Assembly (NCBI GenBank): GCA_018268605.1
Contig: JAFDWG010000002.1
Span: 1 to 54,522 of the forward strand
Direction: 5' to 3'
Length of the DNA: 54,522 nt
Source of the DNA: Actinomycetota bacterium
GTDB taxonomy: Bacteria > Actinomycetota > Thermoleophilia > Solirubrobacterales > 70-9
Positions 43,024-50,208 of the stretch are shown here, one piece after another (the first letter of the stretch is position 1; each line of letters opens with the position of its first letter). The notes below the pieces were generated by a model, which saw only the letters and a list, made by a program, of their open reading frames with translations, made no database searches and was not told the origin of the DNA. The position numbers and the translations under genes were made by a program.

Positions 43024-43338
43024 GTGAACGACGAGTCATTAATCGACGAGGCTTGGCGTCGGCTCACTGCTGTTGTACCCGACGCCGAAATAATTCTCTT
43101 CGGGCCGCGCGCCCGTGGAATGGCTCGGCCCGGCAGCGACCTCGACCTGATCGTGATCGAGCCGGATTTCGACCGCCGTGGGGAGGAGTACGGGAGGTTG
43201 CGTAAGGAGCTTCGGGGGCTCGGAGTCGCGATCGATCTCGTCATCTACCGTCGCCGAGAGGTTGGCGATTGGGCAGGAGTGCCAGGCAGCCTCCTTCACG
43301 GTGCGCTCGGGGAAGGTCGCGTCCTCAAGGGGGCCTGA
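43024..43338 (+). CDS. Nucleotidyltransferase-fold protein (MNT-like), orphan
   Basis: A 104-residue minimal nucleotidyltransferase beginning at a GTG. The active-site block ILFGPRARGMARPGSDLDLIVIE matches MNT/MntA-type enzymes, with Asp residues of SDLDL and a third Asp in AIDLVIY. The first motif normally reads GS-R-A-R-G; here Ser is Pro (GPRARG), which may alter activity. MNT proteins usually pair with a HEPN toxin that they neutralise by modification, but no HEPN gene is adjacent. It is the last gene before the element's right att site; it could be a solitary antitoxin. Confidence 0.85.
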   Translation: MNDESLIDEAWRRLTAVVPDAEIILFGPRARGMARPGSDLDLIVIEPDFDRRGEEYGRLRKELRGLGVAIDLVIYRRREVGDWAGVPGSLLHGALGEGRVLKGA

Positions 43339-43425
43339 TCGATGGGAGCGGACAGGGACCACGAGGTGAAGGTCGCATTCCGGTCGCATCTGAGCAGCTA
43401 ACCGCTCTGGCAAGCGCCGGTCGCC

Positions 43426-43471
43426 CGGTCTACGAAACCGAAGGTCATTGGTTCGAATCCAATCGGGCGCA
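43426..43471 (+). repeat. Att copy 2: 3' part of tRNA-Arg (attR of the 7.2-kb element)
   Basis: 46 bases identical to 36208-36253. The D arm and 5' acceptor strand are absent, so it is not a tRNA. With copy 1 it brackets the integrase-bearing 7.2-kb element in direct orientation. Confidence 0.88.
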
Positions 43472-43793
43472 CTGCTGAAAGCCCCTGCTAATGCCACTAA
43501 TTACGGCTGATGCAGGGGCACGGCGAAAAAGGCCCGGCCATTGGTAGCAAGGGCAGCCACGGGGCACGAGGGGCCAGAAGCACCACGACACGCAGCGCCG
43601 CGCCCGGAACCGTGACGGCCCCTAACCACGCCTAAGCCCCCGATTGCCATACCTGGGCCTGCGCCGCGCGGCTGGCGTACGTGGTGCAGGCGTCGCCGTA
43701 CAAGGTGCTTCTACACTTCCGCTGCAGATCCTTATCAGCCGACGTTGAACAACGAACCGTGTAGGCCGCTAGGTGGACTTTGATAGGAGACGT
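43472..43793. other. Non-coding stretch after att copy 2
   Basis: About 320 bases with no convincing gene on either strand. It lies at the left of the small 1.1-kb segment between att copies 2 and 3. Confidence 0.5.
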
Positions 43794-44381
43794 GTGCTGA
43801 GACCGCAGGGAAGCCTGCGCCGAAGCGTTGCTCTGATCTTGATGTCGGCGATCTTCTTCCTATGCGCGGCCGGTGTTCCAGCGGCGGTCTTCGGACTGGA
43901 TTCAGGCGGATGGGAAGCCGTCAATCAGGGCTCATTTGGGAGCAGGCATTGGGCCGTGGAAGTCGCGCCAGGCAGGAGTGGGGTATGCCTCGAAGACCTC
44001 GTCTGGTCAAGTGGACGAAGGGCGACCGCATTGGGGGCCGGACAGTGCTCGCGCCCGGTCGCGGCACGCGGACTGCTTGTGGTTGCCGTGGCGCTGAGCG
44101 CGAAGGGCCGGCCGCAGCTCACCGTCGTCGGCGGCGCGTTCGCCCCGGCCGTCGCCCAGGTTGTGGTGGAACGCTTCGACGGGAGCGAAGGGTTACTTCC
44201 ACTTCGGAAGGAAGGCGGCGGGCCGTATCGCCTTCTTGCGATCGGGCGGCAGGGCGCATGGTGTGCGAAGCGGATCACGACCGTTTCTGCAGCGGGTCGG
44301 CGACTGTGGACCGGCACGTGGAAGGAATTCTCCCGATCCATTGATGTCGGCGCGAGGTTCGATCCGCGACCGTATTGCTGA
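43794..44381 (+). CDS. Exported or membrane-anchored protein of unknown function
   Basis: 195 residues from a GTG at 43794 with AGGAG five bases upstream; a GTG at 43773 would add seven residues. The N-terminus is basic, then hydrophobic (SVALILMSAIFFLCAAGVPA), consistent with a signal anchor. The outside part has paired Cys (GVCLEDL, GQCSRP, AWCAKR and a C-terminal Cys) and beta-rich segments (LVVAVALSAKGRPQLTVVGG), suggesting a disulfide-bonded domain. No family recognised. It is the only gene of the 1.1-kb segment between the second and third att copies. Confidence 0.65.
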   Translation: MLRPQGSLRRSVALILMSAIFFLCAAGVPAAVFGLDSGGWEAVNQGSFGSRHWAVEVAPGRSGVCLEDLVWSSGRRATALGAGQCSRPVAARGLLVVAVALSAKGRPQLTVVGGAFAPAVAQVVVERFDGSEGLLPLRKEGGGPYRLLAIGRQGAWCAKRITTVSAAGRRLWTGTWKEFSRSIDVGARFDPRPYC

Positions 44382-44535
44382 TTCAGCGGTCGTGGCGACG
44401 ACGAACGTTGCCCCACGCGCGCCGTATACAGGATGCTTCGCTGCGTCCGACGAAGAGTTGGGACGGGCCACCGGCATCAACGAGGTCTTCTCGATCGCCC
44501 CTACGGCGTGTTGCGCTTTGCCCGCGCCAAATCTG

Positions 44536-44556
44536 TGGGGCACGAAATGGGGCACG
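44536..44556 (+). repeat. Direct repeat TGGGGCACG at 12-base period
   Basis: Two perfect copies (44536-44544 and 44548-44556) about 60 bases before att copy 3. A looser pair with the same spacing lies by the tRNA-Asp remnant at 6552-6572, and GTGTCACATCC/GTGTCTCATCC is tandem at 36370-36391 near att copy 1. Pairs at helical spacing beside att cores could be integrase arm-type sites. The rest of 44382-44718 shows no gene. Confidence 0.4.
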
Positions 44557-44615
44557 GTGCCACACGGATCACAGGCGATCTCAGCCGAGTCCGATCTAAC
44601 GAAATCCGCGTGAAA

Positions 44616-44658
44616 CTACGAAACCGAAGGTCATTGGTTCGAATCCAATCGGGCGCAT
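44616..44658 (+). repeat. Att copy 3: 3' part of tRNA-Arg (outer boundary)
   Basis: 43 bases identical to 36212-36254, starting inside the anticodon loop. The identity extends one base past the tRNA end. It marks the outer right edge of the nested insertions; the EamA transporter gene starts 60 bases later. Confidence 0.85.
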
Positions 44659-44718
44659 GCGGGCTTTCCGCCTGGGAGCCCGCTGCGGGTCGCCTGTTCG
44701 CTGCGGTATTACTGCTGG

Positions 44719-45567
44719 ATGCTCGCGGTCGTGCTGGCGCTTGGTTCGGCGCTCTCCTTCGGGGTCGCGGACTACATCGGCGGCGTCCTCAGCAAGAGGT
44801 GCTCGGTCTGGGGTGTCGCCAGTCTGAGCCAGATCACCGCGGGACTGGCGACCGGGGTGGTCGCGATCTTCGTCTTCGGCGACCCAGGCGCCGCCGATTT
44901 CGTCTGGGCGGTGGTGGCCGGGCTCGCGGGGGCGTTCGGGATCGTGTTCCTCTATCGAGGCCTCAGTCGCGGGCGGATGAGCGTGGTCGCCCCGATCTCC
45001 GGGATCGGTGCGGCGGTGATTCCCGTGATCGTCGGGGTCGCGGGCGGCGAGCGGCCCTCGGTTTTGATCTGGGTGGGGATCGCAATCGCCTTTCCGGCGA
45101 TCTACCTCATCCCCCAGGTCGATCCGGCGGAGGAAGACGCGGCGAATGGCTCGCCCCGACCCGGCGGGGCGAGCGACGGCGTTCTCGCCGGCATCGGGTT
45201 CGGCGTGCTGTTCGCGGCGATCGGGCAGATGGGGGAAGGCTCCGGCTTCCTCCCGCTGTCGCTGATGCAGATCGTGAACGGAGCGGCGGTCGCCGTGGCG
45301 GCGGTAGTGCTCCGGCACGAGTGGCTGCCGCGAGGGCGAGAGCAATTGCCGGTCTACGCGATCGGTCTCCTGGCAACGGCCGGGGCGGTCTGCTTTCTGC
45401 TCGCCACCCACGAGGGCCTGCTCAGCGTGGTCTCAGTCATCGCGTCCCTGTATCCCGCCGCCACCATCGCGATGGCGGCGGTGCTTCTGGACGAGCACCT
45501 CGGGCGGGTGCAGATCGTCGGCCTCGTCCTCGCTACCGTCGCCGTGGTGCTGGTAACGCTCGGGTAG
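44719..45567 (+). CDS. EamA-family (DMT) transporter
   Basis: A 282-residue integral membrane protein with ten predicted hydrophobic helices in two EamA repeats (about 1-125 and 150-282) joined by a charged loop (VDPAEEDAANGSPRPGG). Family features include the early ALSFGVADYIGG, the LYRGLSRGRMSVVAPI segment and the closing DEHLGRVQIVGLVL. DMT members export or import amino acids, nucleobases or other metabolites; the substrate is unknown. It is the first gene past the outermost att copy, so probably ancestral chromosome. Confidence 0.9.
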   Translation: MLAVVLALGSALSFGVADYIGGVLSKRCSVWGVASLSQITAGLATGVVAIFVFGDPGAADFVWAVVAGLAGAFGIVFLYRGLSRGRMSVVAPISGIGAAVIPVIVGVAGGERPSVLIWVGIAIAFPAIYLIPQVDPAEEDAANGSPRPGGASDGVLAGIGFGVLFAAIGQMGEGSGFLPLSLMQIVNGAAVAVAAVVLRHEWLPRGREQLPVYAIGLLATAGAVCFLLATHEGLLSVVSVIASLYPAATIAMAAVLLDEHLGRVQIVGLVLATVAVVLVTLG

Positions 45568-45619
45568 GCAGCGCCGGCGGAGCGGTCGGATCCGCGGGCC
45601 TTGGTGAGCTCTTTAGATG

Positions 45620-45832
45620 CTAGGCGGGGAGGAGCTGTTCAGTGGTGCTCGGCTCACGCCTCTTGGCGGCAGCGCGGCGCGGTGCGGGTGCGGCCTGACG
45701 GGGCTCCTCGACCGGGTACGCGTGCGGCTCCGACATTGCCCTTTCGATCGCGGTCACTGCCTGGAACGGGGAGAGACCCCACGTAGTGACCTTCTTGCCT
45801 TCTTGGTAGCTGGTGTACTTCCACTGCCTCAT
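45620..45832 (-). CDS. Small 70-residue protein
   Basis: Starts at an ATG (45832) with GGAGAA eight bases upstream; an upstream extension lacks a ribosome site. The N-terminal half is aromatic and compact (MRQWKYTSYQEGKKVTTWGL), the C-terminal half is Ala/Pro/Arg-rich and probably disordered. No family recognised. The upstream region has a perfect 12-base palindrome and a LexA-box-like element (45861-45899), suggesting stress control. Confidence 0.6.
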   Translation of the reverse strand: MRQWKYTSYQEGKKVTTWGLSPFQAVTAIERAMSEPHAYPVEEPRQAAPAPRRAAAKRREPSTTEQLLPA

Positions 45833-45860
45833 CGTGCTTCTCCTGGTGTGGGGACCATTG

Positions 45861-45899
45861 CTTGTATACAAGTGTGTGCCTCGGGCGAACATTCGTTTG
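45861..45899 (-). promoter_or_regulatory. Palindrome plus LexA-box-like element
   Basis: CTTGTATACAAG (45861-45872) is a perfect palindrome, 28 bases upstream of the small gene's ATG. CGAACATTCGTTTG (45886-45899) fits the Gram-positive SOS-box form CGAAC-N4-GTTYG. Both lie where a promoter and operator would be for the leftward gene. Functional assignment is inference. Confidence 0.45.
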
Positions 45900-46104
45900 T
45901 GAGCGCGGTCACATCGACGCCCTCGTGTGACGCACGCACGGAAGCAACGTGGCGCGGCGTCCCTAGGGTGAGCGAGTCCTCGCTCGGGTGCCTCGCGGCG
46001 CCCGATGCCAAGCGGTGCCGACTAATCCTTCGGTGCGACCACGTTGCGTGGCACGTTCGGTCTGGCCACTTTCCCAGTAGGAAATCTCACCGGAAAGGAC
46101 TCGC

Positions 46105-46653
46105 ATGCCTCGTATCCGCAGGCACCTCAGCTACGCCAACGTGATCGCCACCATCGCATTGATCCTCGTCGTCGGTGGCGGCTCGGCGATCGCTGCCTCG
46201 CAGTTCACGAAAGAATCGATCGGCGGCAGGGCGATCAAGAAAGAAAGCATCGGACCCGCCAAACTGACCAAAGCCGCGAAAGACGCCCTAACCGGACCCG
46301 TCGGTCCCAAAGGCGCGACGGGTCCCCCCGGCGCGGCCGGTCCCGCCGGCCCCGCGGGGGACCCTGGCTCGGCACTCGCCTTCGCGCATGTCAATGCCGA
46401 CGGCTCGCTCGACGCCGCCAACTCGAAGAACGTGAGCGCGACCAAACTGACCGCCCAGCCCGGTTACTACTGCGTCTCACCGACGGTTCCGACCAAGAAC
46501 GTGACCGCCACCCCCTCCGGCACGATCTCGCCCCGCAGCATCGTGGCCGGCTTCGAGGACCCGTTCACGTCCTGCCCGGAAGGCGCGGCGGTGATCGAGA
46601 CCTGGGACGGGACCAAATACACCAACACGGCGTTCTACGTCGTCTTCAACTGA
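46105..46653 (+). CDS. Exported protein with short collagen-like tract
   Basis: 182 residues. The opening MPRIRRHLSYANVIATIALI runs into a signal/anchor helix ending GGGSAIAAS, a form I associate with Solirubrobacterales exported proteins. A Lys-rich linker precedes a Gly-X-Y tract (GPVGPKGATGPPGAAGPAGP, about residues 65-90), then a C-terminal beta-rich domain with two Cys (YYCVSP, TSCPEG). Collagen-like tracts can trimerise; the C-domain would be the displayed head. GGAAAGGA precedes the ATG. Function unknown; likely cell surface. Confidence 0.85.
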   Translation: MPRIRRHLSYANVIATIALILVVGGGSAIAASQFTKESIGGRAIKKESIGPAKLTKAAKDALTGPVGPKGATGPPGAAGPAGPAGDPGSALAFAHVNADGSLDAANSKNVSATKLTAQPGYYCVSPTVPTKNVTATPSGTISPRSIVAGFEDPFTSCPEGAAVIETWDGTKYTNTAFYVVFN

Positions 46654-46855
46654 CCATCGGCGGTTCGTCCGCCAGATCGACCCTGTTCGGCCGCGCCGTC
46701 CTCCCGAGGACCGGCGCGGCCGACTCAGAGATCAAGTGGCTCATCGGGTTGGCCTCGATGTCGCGCAAGCGACGGCGGTTCTCGTCCATGTTGAGGAGGA
46801 CCCGGTCCTCGACCCAGGTCCGGTCGCCCGCCGGGGCGACTGGCGGTTTCGCCAA
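46646..46855 (-). CDS. Possible small protein
   Basis: A 69-residue frame from a TTG, ending inside the convergent collagen-like gene by 8 bases. The segment WVEDRVLLNMDENRRRLRDI followed by EANPMSHLISESAAPV has the composition of a real helical protein rather than a shadow, but there is no clear ribosome site and no family I recognise. Tentative. Confidence 0.3.
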   Translation of the reverse strand: MAKPPVAPAGDRTWVEDRVLLNMDENRRRLRDIEANPMSHLISESAAPVLGRTARPNRVDLADEPPMVS

Positions 46856-46900
46856 CGCCGGAACCGCCCGAGCGGGCCACGGCGGGCCTAACATCCATGC

Positions 46901-47173
46901 ATGTGCAGAAACATCAGGACTCTCCACAATTTCGATCCACCTGCCACCGCTGAGGAGACGCACGCGTCGGCGCTGCAGTACGTGCGGAAGATCAGTGGCT
47001 CGACCAAGCCTTCGCAGGCGAACGCGGCGGCGTTCGAGGAGGCCGTCGCCGAGGTCGAGGCGGCGACGCGGAAGCTGCTCGAGCGACTGGTGACGACGGC
47101 GCCGCCGAAGAACCGCGAGGACGAGGCGGCCAAGGCGAAGGCGCGCTCGGAAAAACGGTTCGCCGCCGCCTAG
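46901..47173 (+). CDS. DUF2277 family protein
   Basis: 90 residues matching DUF2277: MCRNIRTLHNFDPPATAEE at the start, ALQYVRKISGSTKPSQAN in the middle and VTTAPPKNREDEAAKAKARS at the end. Widely conserved in actinobacteria and proteobacteria, function unknown. The invariant N-terminal Met-Cys-Arg-Asn-Ile fixes the start. The stop lies close before the EEP-family gene. Confidence 0.93.
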   Translation: MCRNIRTLHNFDPPATAEETHASALQYVRKISGSTKPSQANAAAFEEAVAEVEAATRKLLERLVTTAPPKNREDEAAKAKARSEKRFAAA

Positions 47174-47294
47174 GGTCGCGCTTCTGACCCGACACAGAGC
47201 CGCCACCGCGGCGGCGTGGCTCGCCGCCGCGCCCTTCGTCGCCTGGGCGCTGGTCCGCCTCTTCGGGCTCGACTCCGGCTACCCGTCGGAGGCG

Positions 47295-48134
47295 ATGATG
47301 CCGTTCACGCCCTACGTGGCGGCGGCGTCGGTGGCGGCCGTCGCCTTGGCGCTGGCGCTGGGTCGGCGGGCCCCGGCGGCAGTCGCCGCGCTGGCCGCGA
47401 TCTGCCTCGGCGTCGCCGTCCTGCCGCGCCAGTTCGGGGACGACACGGTCAGCGCCGCCGGCCACCCGACGCTGAGGGTGCTTGCCGCCAACGTGCACGT
47501 CGGCACCGCCGACCCGGCCGCCTTCATGCGACTCGTCGACAAGCTGCGTCCCGACGTCGTCACGGTCGAGGAGTTCACCCCGCGCTTCGAGCGCGAGCTC
47601 GCCGCTACCGGGATCGAATCGCGGCTTCCGTTCCACGTCCTCGACGCGGAGCGGCAGGCCCAGGGAACCGCCATCTACTCCACGTATCCGTTGCGCCGCC
47701 TGCCCACGCCAGGCTTCTTCTTCAAGATGGCGCACGCGGAAGCGACCCTCCCGGGCGGCCGCGTCCGGATAGTCGCCGTCCACCCGATCCCGCCGCGCCA
47801 TTCGGCCTGGGTCGCCGAATGGGAAGAAGTCGTCTCGACGCTGCCGTCGGGTGGCCACGGCACGCCCTGGCTCCTCGCCGGCGACTTCAACGCGACCTTC
47901 GACCAGGCCCCCTTCCGCGACCTGGTCGACCGCGGCTACCGCGACGCCGGTGAGGCGGCGGGAAAGGGCCTCGACGCCACCTTCCCCGCCGACGGCAGCC
48001 TCTTCCCGCCACCGATCACGATCGATCACATCCTCGCCGACGAACGGTGGGGGGTCGTCGATTACGAAGTCGAGCCCCTCCCCAACTCAGACCACCATGC
48101 GATCTTCGCCGAGCTCGCCTTGCCCGGTCGCTGA
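47295..48134 (+). CDS. Membrane-anchored endonuclease/exonuclease/phosphatase family protein
   Basis: A 279-residue EEP-superfamily hydrolase from the first ATG. A membrane segment (VAAASVAAVALALALG and following helix) precedes the catalytic domain: LRVLAANVHVG, VTVEEFTP (metal Glu), VHPIPPRHS, WLLAGDFNAT (Asp/Asn) and PNSDHHAIFAEL (terminal His). All active-site blocks are present. In-frame sequence upstream of the ATG, back to about 47175, still looks coding (an extra hydrophobic helix, AAAWLAAAPFVAWALVRLFG), so the true start may be a rare codon upstream. The substrate, a phosphodiester or sphingolipid-like molecule, is unknown. Confidence 0.88.
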   Translation: MMPFTPYVAAASVAAVALALALGRRAPAAVAALAAICLGVAVLPRQFGDDTVSAAGHPTLRVLAANVHVGTADPAAFMRLVDKLRPDVVTVEEFTPRFERELAATGIESRLPFHVLDAERQAQGTAIYSTYPLRRLPTPGFFFKMAHAEATLPGGRVRIVAVHPIPPRHSAWVAEWEEVVSTLPSGGHGTPWLLAGDFNATFDQAPFRDLVDRGYRDAGEAAGKGLDATFPADGSLFPPPITIDHILADERWGVVDYEVEPLPNSDHHAIFAELALPGR

Positions 48135-48141
48135 CGTCCTG

Positions 48142-48819
48142 ATGCCACGCCGCCCGTATCCTCGGCCGATGCAGGCTGGAGTTGACGTCGCCGCCGAAGA
48201 GACCGTCGCCCTGAACCCGCGCGCCGAGGGCACGGTCGAGGCCTTCATCGGCGGCCGGCGGGGCGAGCACGGGACCGTCGTCGTCTGCGCCGGAGTCTCG
48301 ACCGCGGCGCTCGCCCGGAGCCTCGGGGTCACGATCCCGCTGCGGCGGACGCGCCACGGACGGGTCGCCTTCGCGGTGCGCGACGAGGCCCCGGCGCAGG
48401 TCGCCTGCCTCACCGACACCACCGGCCTCTTCGGCGAGCCCGACATGTACGGGGTGGCCTCGCCCGACCGCTCGCGCTTCTCGCTCAGGGTCGCCGAGAC
48501 GCTCGCCCGCGAGGATCTCAGCCTGCTCGACCCGGGGAAGATCGCTACGGTCGACGACCCGGCCGCGGCCTGGGCGGCACGGGCGCTCCCCGGCGTCGAA
48601 CCGACTCCGGTCGGCCACCGCCACTGTTGGGTGACCGAACTCCCCTGGAACGAGGACGGTGTCGCCGCCTGGGAGGCTGGGCCGATCCTGTTCCTAGCCG
48701 GCAACAACCTCTTCAGGCACGCGCCGGCTCTCGGCGAGGCGCCGGCCGAGGCGGCGCTCGGCGGCACGCTGCGCGACGACCTGCGGCCCGCGGCGCGGCT
48801 CGGCGCGCCGGTCGGCTGA
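48142..48819 (+). CDS. C-terminal part of an FAD-dependent (DAO-type) oxidoreductase
   Basis: 225 residues (or 216 from the ATG at 48169) that match only the second half of sarcosine/glycine-oxidase-like enzymes: VVVCAGVSTAALARSLGV, RHGRVAFAVRDEAPA, and the late FAD segment GPILFLAGNNLFRHAPALGE. The N-terminal GxGxxG dinucleotide motif is absent, and the sequence upstream belongs to the EEP gene. It is therefore a 5'-truncated remnant, or less likely a stand-alone domain. No premature stops occur in what remains. Confidence 0.7.
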   Translation: MPRRPYPRPMQAGVDVAAEETVALNPRAEGTVEAFIGGRRGEHGTVVVCAGVSTAALARSLGVTIPLRRTRHGRVAFAVRDEAPAQVACLTDTTGLFGEPDMYGVASPDRSRFSLRVAETLAREDLSLLDPGKIATVDDPAAAWAARALPGVEPTPVGHRHCWVTELPWNEDGVAAWEAGPILFLAGNNLFRHAPALGEAPAEAALGGTLRDDLRPAARLGAPVG

Positions 48820-48825
48820 CGCCCC

Positions 48826-49635
48826 ATGCGCCGCCTTCTGATCGCGACCGCCTCCGCGCTCCTCCTCGCCGCCTGCCTGGCGGCGCCCTCCACGGCCGGG
48901 TCCGCACCCGCCGGCCTCGCCGCCCCGCGCGAGAAGGAGATCGCGATGGAACTGGTCTCCTCCGCCGAGAACTCGACGCTCGACTGGCGCAGCGCCTATG
49001 CCTATATCGAAGACATCGGCGACGGTCGTGGCTACACCGCGGGCCTGATCGGCTTCTGCTCGGGCACCGGCGACATGCTGGAACTGGTCCGGGCCTACGT
49101 CGCTGCCGAGCCGGGGGATCCGCTCGCCCGCTTCCTCCCGGCCCTGAGGAAGGTCGACGGCTCGGCGTCGCACGCGGGGCTCGGGCCCGCCTTCGTCGCC
49201 GCCTGGAAGCGGGCCGCGGGCGACCCGGTCTTCCGGCGGTTGCAGATGCGTGAGCTCGACCGCGTCTACTTCGATCCTGCGGTGCGCCGGGCCAAGGCGG
49301 ACGGGCTCGGCACCCTCGGCCAGTTCATCTACTACGACGCAATCGTGATGCACGGCCCCGGCCAGGGCGCCGACAGCTTCGGCGGCATCCGCCGCCGCGC
49401 GATCGCCGTCGCCCCGACCCCGGGCCAAGGCGGCTCGGAGGTCCGGTACCTGAACGCCTTCCTCGAGGTCCGCCGCACCCAGATGAAGACGGAAGCCAAG
49501 CACGGCGACACCTCCCGCATCGACGACGAGCAACGCGTCTTCCTGCGCGAAGGCAATCTCGCCCTGCGCCCGCCACTCGTCTGGCACACCTACGGCGACC
49601 GCTACGAGATCCCGGCATCTGCGAGCGGGCCGTAG
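48826..49635 (+). CDS. Secreted chitosanase, glycoside hydrolase family 46
   Basis: 269 residues with a signal peptide (ATASALLLAACLAAPSTAG). The GH46 signature is plain: KEIAMELVSSAENSTLDWRS, then YIEDIGDGRGYTAGLIGF. Catalytic Glu48 and Asp66 are 18 residues apart, the same spacing as E22/D40 of the Streptomyces N174 enzyme. It hydrolyses beta-1,4 bonds of chitosan by inversion, outside the cell. No chitosan import genes are nearby. A Cys in the leader (LAAC) might instead indicate lipidation. Confidence 0.93.
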   Translation: MRRLLIATASALLLAACLAAPSTAGSAPAGLAAPREKEIAMELVSSAENSTLDWRSAYAYIEDIGDGRGYTAGLIGFCSGTGDMLELVRAYVAAEPGDPLARFLPALRKVDGSASHAGLGPAFVAAWKRAAGDPVFRRLQMRELDRVYFDPAVRRAKADGLGTLGQFIYYDAIVMHGPGQGADSFGGIRRRAIAVAPTPGQGGSEVRYLNAFLEVRRTQMKTEAKHGDTSRIDDEQRVFLREGNLALRPPLVWHTYGDRYEIPASASGP

Positions 49636-49640
49636 CGACG

Positions 49641-50015
49641 ATGCACCGCGTCGTCGATGCGATGAACGTGATCGGGTCCCGGCCCGATGGCTGGTGGCGC
49701 GACCGCTCGGGAGCCGTCCGGCGACTGGTCGAGCAGGTCGACCGTTGGGCGGAGGGTGGGGAGGAACGGGTGACGGTGATGCTGGAGCACGAGCCGCACG
49801 AGCAGATCGAGACCGAGCGGGTCGAGGTCGCCTGGGCGAGCGCCGGGGGACGCGACGCCGCCGACCGCGAGATCCTGGCGCGGTTGCCGGGATGGCTGGT
49901 GGAGGACGAGGTGGTCGTGGTCACCTCCGATCGGGACCTGGGGACGAAGGCGCGGGCCGCCGGGGCTGGGGTGGAGCCGAGTCGGCCGTTTCGGGCGGAG
50001 CTGGATGAGGTGTAG
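49641..50015 (+). CDS. NYN-domain (YacP-like) putative ribonuclease
   Basis: 124 residues with a PIN/NYN fold: VVDAMNVIGSRPDGWWRD (first Asp and Asn), AGGRDAADREILA (central acidic cluster) and VVVVTSDRDLGTKARAAGAG (TSDRDL motif). YacP/Rae1-type proteins cleave RNA, often ribosome-associated. All acidic metal ligands appear intact. It follows the chitosanase gene by five bases but is functionally unrelated. An inverted repeat follows its stop. Confidence 0.88.
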   Translation: MHRVVDAMNVIGSRPDGWWRDRSGAVRRLVEQVDRWAEGGEERVTVMLEHEPHEQIETERVEVAWASAGGRDAADREILARLPGWLVEDEVVVVTSDRDLGTKARAAGAGVEPSRPFRAELDEV

Positions 50016-50042
50016 GCCCAGGACGGAGGGACCCCGATCGCC

Positions 50043-50086
50043 GCTCGCTGAGTCAGGCGCGCGATAGGCGGCTTAACTCAGCGAGC
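50043..50086. terminator. Inverted repeat between convergent genes
   Basis: GCTCGCTGAGT (50043-50053) and ACTCAGCGAGC (50076-50086) form a perfect 11-bp stem with a 22-base loop, between the NYN gene and convergent ilvA. There is no T tract, so it is a possible factor-assisted bidirectional terminator or a protein-binding repeat. Confidence 0.4.
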
Positions 50087-50208
50087 GTCGCCGCGGTGTT
50101 GTGCAACACGCGCGGAAGTGTGGACTTCGTCACGTCTCCCGCGCGTCTCCCTCGACGGCGTCGAACTTCCGCCACACCTCTCATACCCCGGCGCCGGCTT
50201 CAGCCCTC

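Noticed and set aside
43340..43425. Possible degenerate tRNA 5' half before att copy 2
   Set aside because: Only scattered similarity to the D-arm region; no stems pair convincingly, so I leave it unannotated.
45970..45985. Short inverted repeat GAGCGAG/CTCGCTC upstream of the collagen-like gene
   Set aside because: The loop would be only two bases and there is no T tract; I cannot assign it as a terminator or operator.
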